The notes under the pieces are model-generated. The model did no database searches. It had not been told where the DNA came from and was given only the letters and a program-made list of their open reading frames with translations. A stretch of DNA of 16,738 nucleotides from JALYUA01 sp040004225 (lineage in GTDB: Bacteria; Acidobacteriota; Thermoanaerobaculia; UBA5066; Gp7-AA6). This document shows positions 8,344 through 14,055 of the stretch, one piece after another. Both the position numbers and the translations under genes were made by a program. Where the stretch lies: assembly GCA_040004225.1 (NCBI GenBank), contig JBDUBI010000222.1, forward strand, positions 1-16,738, in the 5' to 3' direction. How positions within the stretch are numbered: position 1 is the stretch's first letter; the number at the start of each line of letters is the position of its first letter.

Positions 8344-8404
8344 GGCGAAGGGCGCGGGGCGAAGGGAACGAAATCGCCCCGCTGTTCGCCGTTGTCCGTT
8401 CGAA
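8344..8404. repeat. Heptad repeat pair in opposite orientations between livH and livM
   Basis: Within the gap 8321-8420, three plus-strand 7-bp units (GGCGAAG, GGCGCGG, GGCGAAG at 8344-8364) face reverse-complement units (GTTCGCC, GTTGTCC, GTTCGAA at 8384-8404). The arms could pair only partly, so this is an inverted arrangement rather than a clean hairpin. It belongs to the same repeat type as 3709-3757. Confidence 0.55.
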
Positions 8405-8420
8405 CTTCCCCTGACCTTCA

Positions 8421-9308
8421 TCAAACTCTCTCGATCCTTCGCTCGCCGAAGAGGCCCTCGGGCCGGACGAGCAGAAAGAGCGTGGCGAGGACATAGGGAA
8501 ACCAGTTTTCGAGGCCGCTGCCGATGTGCGGGCCGAGGTACACCTCCGCGAGCTTTTCGCTTGCCCCGACGATCAGTCCCCCGACGATCGCTCCGGGAAT
8601 GGAAGTGAAGCCGCCGAGGATCAGCACCGGCAGCGCCTTCAGCGCGATGAACGTCAGGGAAAACTGGACGCCGGTGCGCGACCCCCAGAGGATCCCGGCG
8701 ACGAGCGCGACGAACCCGGCGGCCGACCAGACAATCACCCAGATCTGCTCGAGCGGGATGCCGACGGCGAGCGCGGCCTGGTGGTCGTCTCCCACGGCCC
8801 TCAGCGCCCGTCCGATCCGCGTCTTCGAGAAAAAGATCCCGAGGACGGCGACGAGCAGGCCGGCCACGCCGGCGGCGAAGAGGTCGAATTGGCTGATGTT
8901 CACCGCCCCGACATGGAACGGGACGTCGGGGATCCCGATCTCCAGGCCGTGCGCCTGGGCGCCGAGCAGGCCCTGCGAGGTTCCCTCGATCAAGAACGCC
9001 AGACCGATCGTGGCGAGAAAGAGCGCAATCGGCGGCTGGTTGACGAGCGGCCGCAGCACGAGGCGCTCGACGAAGAACGCCAGCAGGACCATCGCGGCGA
9101 GCGCCGCGACGCCGGCGCCGGCAAAGCCCCACCCCTTCTCGAGGAGGCTGACGAAGATCAGGGCCGCGAAGAAGACCATCGCGCCCTGCGCGAAATTCAG
9201 CACGCCCGAGGCCTTGAAGATCAGCACGAAACCGAGGGCGACCAAGGAGTACATGACGCCCGCGAGCAGGCCGCCGATGAAAACCTCCGCAAAAAAAGAC
9301 CAGTCCAT
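8421..9308 (-). CDS. livH: Branched-chain amino acid-type ABC transporter permease LivH
   Basis: This 295-residue multi-pass inner-membrane permease begins MDWSFFAEVFIGGLLAGVMY and continues with ALGFVLIFKASGVLNFAQGA, the classic LivH N-terminal pattern. Later segments include the cytoplasmic loop TRIGRALRAVGDDHQAALAVGI and IVGGLIVGASEKLAE. The ATG at 9308 lies 7 bp after the livG stop. The frame is open upstream to 9416, but that part lies inside livG and is arginine/serine-rich shadow sequence. A partial binding site (AGAGA) precedes the ATG. It pairs with LivM in the membrane channel of the transporter. Confidence 0.94.
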   Translation of the reverse strand: MDWSFFAEVFIGGLLAGVMYSLVALGFVLIFKASGVLNFAQGAMVFFAALIFVSLLEKGWGFAGAGVAALAAMVLLAFFVERLVLRPLVNQPPIALFLATIGLAFLIEGTSQGLLGAQAHGLEIGIPDVPFHVGAVNISQFDLFAAGVAGLLVAVLGIFFSKTRIGRALRAVGDDHQAALAVGIPLEQIWVIVWSAAGFVALVAGILWGSRTGVQFSLTFIALKALPVLILGGFTSIPGAIVGGLIVGASEKLAEVYLGPHIGSGLENWFPYVLATLFLLVRPEGLFGERRIERV

Positions 9309-9315
9309 CGCGTCT

Positions 9316-10107
9316 CTAAGCGCTCGCCGCGCCGAGGTAGGCCGCGATGACCGCGGGATTGCCGCGGACCTCCTCGGGCGTCCCGTCCGCGATCTTCCGC
9401 CCGTAGTCGAGGACAACGACGTGATCCGACAGATCCATCACGACACCCATGTCGTGTTCGATCAGGACGATCGCCGTCCCGAACTCATCGTTGACGTCGA
9501 GGATGAAGCGGCACATGTCCCGTTTCTCCTCGACGTTCATCCCGGCCATCGGTTCGTCCAGGAGGAGCAGCACCGGTTCGGCGGCGAGCGCCCGCGCGAG
9601 CTCCACTCTTTTCTGAAGGCCGTAGGGGAGCCGGCCCGCGGGAACCTTCCGGATCGCCTCGATCTGGAGGAAGTCGATGATCTGTTCCACCCGGCGCCGG
9701 TGGCGGATCTCCTCTTTTTGCGCCGGGCCCCAGTAGAGCGCCTGCACGAGGATTCCCGAATGCATCTGGAGATTGCGCCCCGCCATGATGTTGTCGAGCA
9801 CCGTCATTCCCTTGAAGAGGGCGATGTTCTGAAACGTGCGCGCGATGCCGTGCCGAGCGGCCTCGTACGGCTTCATCCGGGGGCGGCGCTCTCCGCGGAA
9901 GGTGATGGCGCCGCGGCGAGGATGGTAGACGCCGTTCAAGACGTTTAAGAGCGAGCTCTTGCCGGCGCCGTTCGGGCCGATGATCGCGCAGATTTCGCCG
10001 CTCCGGACTTCGAGGCCGACGTCGGACAAGGCAGAGACGCCTCCGAAGGAGAGGGACACATCCTCGACCTTCAACAGGACATCGCCGATCCGTCTGGTCG
10101 GATGCAT
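9316..10107 (-). CDS. livG: Branched-chain amino acid-type ABC transporter ATPase LivG
   Basis: This 263-residue ATPase is the first gene of the transporter operon. It has Walker A GPNGAGKS at 44-51, the ARTFQN Q-loop region around 89-94, Walker B LLLLDE at 180-185 and switch His218 in IEHDM. The signature motif reads LPYGLQ at 160-165 instead of LSGGQ. I recognise this as a recurring variant in Liv operons that also carry acyl-CoA ligases, so it need not mean loss of function. The ATG at 10107 lacks a ribosome binding site, so the start is less certain than the identity. It lies 95 bp after murA, with hairpin-forming sequence between, which may separate the housekeeping cluster from this operon. 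Confidence 0.93.
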   Translation of the reverse strand: MHPTRRIGDVLLKVEDVSLSFGGVSALSDVGLEVRSGEICAIIGPNGAGKSSLLNVLNGVYHPRRGAITFRGERRPRMKPYEAARHGIARTFQNIALFKGMTVLDNIMAGRNLQMHSGILVQALYWGPAQKEEIRHRRRVEQIIDFLQIEAIRKVPAGRLPYGLQKRVELARALAAEPVLLLLDEPMAGMNVEEKRDMCRFILDVNDEFGTAIVLIEHDMGVVMDLSDHVVVLDYGRKIADGTPEEVRGNPAVIAAYLGAASA

Positions 10108-10136
10108 GCGGAATTGGCGAAGAGTCTATCGTCAGC

Positions 10137-10165
10137 GGCGGATCCCTCCGCCCCTCGGCGGGCGG
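10137..10165 (-). promoter_or_regulatory. Two overlapping, mutually exclusive hairpins upstream of livG
   Basis: GGCGGA (10137-10142) pairs perfectly with TCCGCC (10147-10152) around a TCCC loop. CCGCCC (10148-10153) pairs perfectly with GGGCGG (10160-10165). The two share 10148-10152, so only one can form at a time. The layout resembles a leader attenuator, or the end of the murA transcript. No U-rich run follows, so a standard intrinsic terminator is not supported. Confidence 0.35.
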
Positions 10166-10202
10166 GGTCCGGGTCGGGAGGCCGGAGATGAAGCGGGGCG
10201 TC

Positions 10203-11492
10203 TTAAGGGGTCAATGCCAGGATCGGGAACGTGCCGGTCGGGAAGGAGGACCGGTGGACCCGCCCTCCGAGGTTCGACAGCTTGACCTCCATCCGGTCGT
10301 ACCCTCGATCCAGGTGGTACACCCGGTCGATGACCGTCTCCCCGTGCGCGATCAAGCTGGCCAGCACGAGGGCCGCCGAGGCGCGGAGATCGCTCGCCAT
10401 GACGGACGCGCCCGTTAAGGGAGTCGGGCCCTCGACGATGGCCCATCGTCCCTCCAGTCGGATGCGCGCGCCCATCCGGACGAGCTCCGGGACGTGCTGG
10501 AACCGGTTCTCGAAAACGGTCTCCGTGACGGTCGAGACGCCCCCCATCTGGGTGGCGAGCGCCATCCACTGCGCCTGCAGGTCCGTCGGGAAGCCCGGGT
10601 GGGGCGCGGTGGCGACGTCCTGCGGCTCCAGGGTCCCCGTTCCCTCGACGCGAAGCCAGTCGGCGCCGGCAGTCACCCGCGCCCCGCTCGAGGAGAGGCG
10701 GGTCGTCAGGGCCTTCAAGTCCACAGGACGGCAGCGCGTCACCGTCACGTCTCCGCGCGTCAGGGCTCCGGCAATCGCGTAAGTCCCGGCCTCGACGCGA
10801 TCCGGGACGATGGCGTGCCCGGCGCCGTGAAGCCGCTCGACCCCCTCGATCGTGATGACGTCGGTGCCGTCGCCCCCGATCCTCGCTCCCATGGCGCGCA
10901 GGAGATCGGCGAGATCGGTTACTTCGGGCTCGCGGGCCGCATGGATCAGGCGGGTGGCGCCCCGCGCGAGGGTCGCAGCCAGCATGGCGTTCTCGGTCCC
11001 CGTCACCGTGACCGTCTCGAACACGATATCGGCGCCGACCAGACGTTGGGCCCGCGCCTCGACGTACCCGTGCTGCATCGAGACCTCGGCTCCGAGCCGG
11101 CGGAAGGCCTCGAGGTGCAGGTCGATGGGCCGTACGCCGATGGCGCACCCGCCGGGCAGCGACACCCGCACGGATCCGCTGCGCGCGAGCAGGGGCCCGA
11201 GGACGAGCACCGACGCGCGCATCGTCTTCACGAGGTCGTAGGGCGCGTCCGCGGATCCGATTTCGCGCGCCTCGACGCTGACGGCTCCTGGTTCCGCGGA
11301 CACAAAAACGCCGATGTGCTGGAGCAGCCGCTGCATGGTCCGGATGTCGCGAACATCCGGCACATTGGTCAGGTGAACAGCCTCTCCGGTCAAGAGCGTG
11401 GCGGCGAGGCACGGCAGCGCGGCGTTCTTGGCGCCGGACGTGACGACCTCGCCCTGGAGCCGCGTGGGCCCTTCGACCTGAAACCGATCCAT
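10203..11492 (-). CDS. murA: UDP-N-acetylglucosamine 1-carboxyvinyltransferase MurA
   Basis: This 429-residue cytoplasmic enzyme transfers enolpyruvate from phosphoenolpyruvate to UDP-GlcNAc, the first committed step of peptidoglycan synthesis. The substrate-contacting Lys22/Asn23 sit in TSGAKNAALP. The catalytic cysteine is present (Cys116 in LPGGCAIGVRPIDLH), so it is the fosfomycin-sensitive form rather than the Asp variant. The general-base aspartate is Asp304 in PHPGFPTDLQAQ. Length and motif spacing are normal. The ATG at 11492 has no ribosome binding site, and a TACAAT hexamer lies just upstream, so a short-leader transcript is possible. It lies downstream of prmC in the rpmE-prfA-prmC-murA order. 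Confidence 0.97.
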   Translation of the reverse strand: MDRFQVEGPTRLQGEVVTSGAKNAALPCLAATLLTGEAVHLTNVPDVRDIRTMQRLLQHIGVFVSAEPGAVSVEAREIGSADAPYDLVKTMRASVLVLGPLLARSGSVRVSLPGGCAIGVRPIDLHLEAFRRLGAEVSMQHGYVEARAQRLVGADIVFETVTVTGTENAMLAATLARGATRLIHAAREPEVTDLADLLRAMGARIGGDGTDVITIEGVERLHGAGHAIVPDRVEAGTYAIAGALTRGDVTVTRCRPVDLKALTTRLSSSGARVTAGADWLRVEGTGTLEPQDVATAPHPGFPTDLQAQWMALATQMGGVSTVTETVFENRFQHVPELVRMGARIRLEGRWAIVEGPTPLTGASVMASDLRASAALVLASLIAHGETVIDRVYHLDRGYDRMEVKLSNLGGRVHRSSFPTGTFPILALTP

Positions 11493-11502
11493 GAGTGGGG
11501 AG

Positions 11503-11508
11503 ATTGTA
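11503..11508 (-). promoter_or_regulatory. Possible -10 box just ahead of murA
   Basis: On the minus strand this reads TACAAT (5 of 6 bases of the TATAAT consensus). The start of transcription would fall only a few bases before the murA ATG at 11492. No convincing -35 box is visible at the right distance. It is an AT-rich island in a GC-rich gap, so it is worth noting but weak. Confidence 0.25.
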
Positions 11509-11520
11509 AGGGTGTGACCC

Positions 11521-11541
11521 CTTCGCCCTTCGCCCTGACCC
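11521..11541 (-). repeat. Heptad repeat units between prmC and murA
   Basis: On the plus strand two exact CTTCGCC units (11521-11534) are followed by CTGACCC. On the minus strand these are GGCGAAG, the same 7-bp unit seen at 3709-3757 and 8344-8364. They lie in the 60-bp gap between prmC and murA. Confidence 0.5.
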
Positions 11542-11552
11542 TCGCCCTCCGG

Positions 11553-12392
11553 CTACGCCCGCGTCAGCCGCACCACGCGCGGAATCCCCGCGAGATCCTC
11601 GGCAATCCCGCCGAAGCGCCAGGCGGGACGGTTGCGCGTTTCGCGCTCGACGTCCCGGGCCTGCCCGAACCCGATCTCGAACAGGAAGGGCGCGCCGGAA
11701 GGGAGCACGCGCGGCACGGCGTCTAAGAGCTGCCGGATGCTCTCGAGCCCGTCGTCGCCCCCGTAGAGCGCCAGCTCCGGGTCGTGGTCGGCCACGGTCC
11801 GCGAGAGGCCGCGGGACTCCGAGCGCGCGAGATACGGAGGGTTGGACACCACCAGATCGAAGAGCGGGGCTTCGATGGCCGTCAGCCAGTCGGATCCGGC
11901 CAGCCACAGCCGCGACGAGACGCCGAGACGGCTCCCGTTTTCCCGGGCGAGAGCGAGGGCCTGAACGGAGGCGTCGAGCGCCAGCGCGCGCGCGGCGGGC
12001 ATTTCCTTCAGGAGCGTGATCGCCACGATCCCGCTGCCGGTCCCCAGGTCCAGAATGCGCCGCGCGCCCGGCGCCGCGCCGATCGACTGGAGGACGAGGA
12101 CTTCGGTCTCCGGGCGCGGGATCAGTCCCCGGGAGTCGACGCGGTAAGGCCGCCCGAAGAAATCCCACTCACCCACCAGATGCTGAACGGGGACTCCGGA
12201 GAGGCGCTTGCTCCAGAGGCCCTCGAAGCGGGCTGCCAGGGCGTCCGTCAGCGGGGCATCCGGGGGAAGGGCCAGCGGGTTGGCATGGCCGAGCGTGTGG
12301 GCGAGCAGGATGCGGGCATCCCACGCGGTGGCTTCGGAGCCGCCTTCCCGCGCGAGGTCAGTGGCGCGGCGGAGGACATCGCCAACGGTCAT
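11553..12392 (-). CDS. prmC: Peptide chain release factor N5-glutamine methyltransferase PrmC (HemK)
   Basis: This 279-residue SAM-dependent enzyme methylates the glutamine of the GGQ motif of release factors, raising their termination activity. It has an N-terminal helical domain (about 1-75), IPRPETE at 91-97, the SAM-binding DLGTGSG at 115-121, and the diagnostic NPPY at 184-187 that positions the target glutamine. The ATG at 12392 lacks a ribosome binding site. The gene lies directly downstream of prfA, which encodes its substrate, a widely conserved arrangement. The gap to prfA (12393-12482) holds no gene. Confidence 0.96.
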   Translation of the reverse strand: MTVGDVLRRATDLAREGGSEATAWDARILLAHTLGHANPLALPPDAPLTDALAARFEGLWSKRLSGVPVQHLVGEWDFFGRPYRVDSRGLIPRPETEVLVLQSIGAAPGARRILDLGTGSGIVAITLLKEMPAARALALDASVQALALARENGSRLGVSSRLWLAGSDWLTAIEAPLFDLVVSNPPYLARSESRGLSRTVADHDPELALYGGDDGLESIRQLLDAVPRVLPSGAPFLFEIGFGQARDVERETRNRPAWRFGGIAEDLAGIPRVVRLTRA

Positions 12393-12401
12393 GGACGAAT
12401 C

Positions 12402-12439
12402 GTCAGGCGTCCGTCGCCGCCGCCCGTCGGCCGTCGGGA
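12402..12439. repeat. GTC-phased 7-bp repeat units between prfA and prmC
   Basis: GTCAGGC/GTCCGTC (12402-12415) and GTCGGCC/GTCGGGA (12426-12439) are 7-bp-phased pairs in the 90-bp gap. The 11-mer CCGTCGGCCGT at 12424-12434 is the exact reverse complement of 3742-3752 in the clearer array. TCGGCCGTCGG recurs at 13570-13580, upstream of prfA. Confidence 0.4.
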
Positions 12440-12482
12440 AGAATTCGGAACGGAGAATGGTAGCGGGGCCGATGCAGCTGTT

Positions 12483-13562
12483 TCATGCCTTCGCCAGCTC
12501 CGCCTTGAGTTTCTCCGCCTGAAAATGCTGCGTCAGTGGCTCGATCAACTCGTCTAAATTCCCGTCGAGAACGTCGGTCATCCGGTGAGTCGTAAAACCG
12601 ATGCGGTGGTCGGTGATCCGGCTCTGCGGGAAATTGTAAGTGCGCACCTTTTCGGAACGGTCTCCCGAGCCCACCATTTTCTTGCGCTCCGCGGCGATCG
12701 CGCCGTCGTGCTTCTCCCGCTCCATCTCGAGAAGACGTGCCTTCAGCACCCGCAGGGCCTTTGCCTTGTTCTTGATCTGGCTCCGCTCATCCTGGCACTG
12801 GACCACGACGCCGGTCGGGATGTGGGTCAGCCGGACGGCGGAGTACGTGGTGTTGACGCCCTGGCCGCCGGGACCCGAGGCGCAGAAACGGTCGACGCGG
12901 ATGTCCTTGTCCAGAACCTGGATGTCCACGTCGTCGGCTTCCGGCAGGACGGCGACCGTCGCCGCCGACGTGTGGATCCGGCCGGACCCTTCGGTCGCCG
13001 GCACTCTCTGCACGCGGTGAACCCCGCTCTCGTACTTCAGCCGGGAGAAAGCGCCGGCGCCCTCGATCAACGCCGTGATGGCCTTCAGGCCACCGATCCC
13101 GGTGTCGTCCCGATCGACGATCTCGACCTTCCAGCGCCGCCGCTCCGCGTACCGCTCGTACATCCGGAAGAGCTCGCCGGCGAACAGCGCCGCCTCCTCG
13201 CCGCCGGTGCCGGCGCGTATTTCGACGAACACGTTGCGCGAGTCGTTGGGGTCTTTGGGAAGAAGCAGAACTTTCAACTCTTCCTCGACGCGGGCCAGCG
13301 AATCGTTCAACGCGGTGCGCTCCGCCGAGGCCATCTGGTAGAGCTCGTCGCCGGGCGGCAGCGAGTCGGTGAGCTCCCGCGCGCCCTGGAGCTCGCGGGC
13401 GATCCGGGCACGCTCCTCGATCTTCCCGACGATTGGCTCGAACTCCGAAAGCGTTCGCTGGGCGTCGCGGACTGCCTTGTGGTCCTGCACGAACTCCGGG
13501 TCGCCGAGACGTCCCCGGATTTCCTCGTAGCGGCGGCGGATATCATCCAGTTTTTCGAGCAT
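12483..13562 (-). CDS. prfA: Peptide chain release factor 1 (RF1)
   Basis: This 359-residue class I release factor recognises UAA and UAG in the ribosome. The stop-codon reading motif is PAT at 188-190 (RVPATEGSG), which marks RF1 rather than RF2 (SPF). The peptidyl-tRNA hydrolysis motif is GGQ at 232-234 within SGPGGQGVNTTYSAVRLTH. The N-terminal helical domain covers about 1-100. The ATG at 13562 lacks an obvious ribosome binding site. The gene lies between rpmE and prmC, and Gln234 is the expected methylation site for PrmC. The length is normal and no frameshift is seen. Confidence 0.97.
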   Translation of the reverse strand: MLEKLDDIRRRYEEIRGRLGDPEFVQDHKAVRDAQRTLSEFEPIVGKIEERARIARELQGARELTDSLPPGDELYQMASAERTALNDSLARVEEELKVLLLPKDPNDSRNVFVEIRAGTGGEEAALFAGELFRMYERYAERRRWKVEIVDRDDTGIGGLKAITALIEGAGAFSRLKYESGVHRVQRVPATEGSGRIHTSAATVAVLPEADDVDIQVLDKDIRVDRFCASGPGGQGVNTTYSAVRLTHIPTGVVVQCQDERSQIKNKAKALRVLKARLLEMEREKHDGAIAAERKKMVGSGDRSEKVRTYNFPQSRITDHRIGFTTHRMTDVLDGNLDELIEPLTQHFQAEKLKAELAKA

Positions 13563-13670
13563 GGGTCTTTCGGCCGTCGGCTCTTGCCGTCAGCGCACAC
13601 ACGGAGTTCGTCCCGCTAACGAGAAGCGGTGTGAGGGGGAGAAAACGCCCGGACGGAGAGCAAGACCTGC

Positions 13671-13877
13671 CTAAGCGGTCTTTTTCTCGTAACGCTTGCG
13701 GAAGCGCTCCACGCGGCCCGCCGAGTCGACGAGCTTCTGCTTGCCCGTGAAGAACGGGTGGCATTTGCTGCAGATCTCGAGCCGGAGCTCTTTCTTCGTG
13801 GACCGGGTCGTCCAGACTTCTCCGCAGGCGCAGTGAACGTTGACGTCGTGATATTCGGGATGCAGATTCTGTTTCAT
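13671..13877 (-). CDS. rpmE: 50S ribosomal protein L31 (zinc-binding type)
   Basis: This 68-residue protein starts MKQNLHPEYHDVNVHCACGE. It carries four cysteines, C16, C18, C36 and C39 (CxC then CSKC), the zinc-ribbon form of L31. The C-terminal GRVERFRKRYEK is typical. I chose the ATG at 13877 because the KQNLHPEY start is conserved. The frame is open for 32 more codons upstream (to 13973), but that part has no L31 similarity and covers the likely promoter. There is no ribosome binding site, and a promoter-like pair sits immediately ahead, so a very short leader is possible. It is the first gene of the rpmE-prfA-prmC-murA group. The 108-bp gap to prfA holds no gene. Confidence 0.95.
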   Translation of the reverse strand: MKQNLHPEYHDVNVHCACGEVWTTRSTKKELRLEICSKCHPFFTGKQKLVDSAGRVERFRKRYEKKTA

Positions 13878-13888
13878 AGGAACCGCGC

Positions 13889-13917
13889 ATTCTAAGACAC
13901 TCCGGACGTCCGCGCAA
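13889..13917 (-). promoter_or_regulatory. Candidate rpmE promoter with palindromic spacer
   Basis: On the minus strand TTGCGC (13917-13912) and TAGAAT (13894-13889) are separated by 17 bp, the ideal sigma-70 spacing. The -10 box matches 5 of 6 consensus bases and the -35 only 3. A perfect 10-bp palindrome, CGGACGTCCG (13903-13912), lies in the spacer and touches the -35, where a repressor could bind. The predicted transcript start is only about 5 nt from the rpmE ATG. Confidence 0.4.
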
Positions 13918-14003
13918 GGGGCGCTCTCGGGCCGGCCGCTCTGACGCAGGCGTTCGGAGAGCTCTTTCGGCAACTTCTTCGAAGGAAAGGACCTTGGGCG
14001 GCG

Positions 14004-14040
14004 GGAGGAGCCTCCAGAGGCAACGGCCTCGGAGTAGAAT
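14004..14040 (+). promoter_or_regulatory. Candidate promoter region of phosphatase gene with stacked inverted repeats
   Basis: A TAGAAT -10-like box lies at 14035-14040. Just upstream are two adjacent inverted repeats: GGAGG/CCTCC (14004-14008 and 14011-14015), and GAGGC/GCCTC (14017-14021 and 14026-14030, loop AACG). They cover where a -35 box would be, and no good -35 is visible. This could be an activator or repressor site. It forms the plus-strand half of the 178-bp divergent gap 13878-14055. Confidence 0.35.
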
Positions 14041-14055
14041 CCGAAGAGGTCCGCC

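Noticed and set aside
8321..8494. Upstream extension of livM (58 codons)
   Set aside because: Runs through 7-bp repeats and into livH, with no similarity to permeases; MIYREAGQF at 8320 is the recognisable start.
9309..9416. Upstream extension of livH (36 codons)
   Set aside because: Lies inside the livG coding region; MDWSFFAEVFIGG at 9308 is the usual LivH start.
10132..12168. Minus-strand open frame of 678 codons over murA and prmC
   Set aside because: Same strand but wrong frame; Arg/Gly/Ala-rich with no motif, while murA and prmC are unmistakable in their own frames.
13662..13686. Hairpin AAGACC/GGTCTT followed by a T run at the end of rpmE
   Set aside because: The T run lies on the plus strand, where no gene ends; on the minus strand the stem is followed by GC-rich sequence. 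Not called as a terminator for rpmE.
13878..13973. Upstream extension of rpmE (32 codons)
   Set aside because: No L31 similarity and it covers the promoter-like sequence; MKQNLHPEY is the conserved start.
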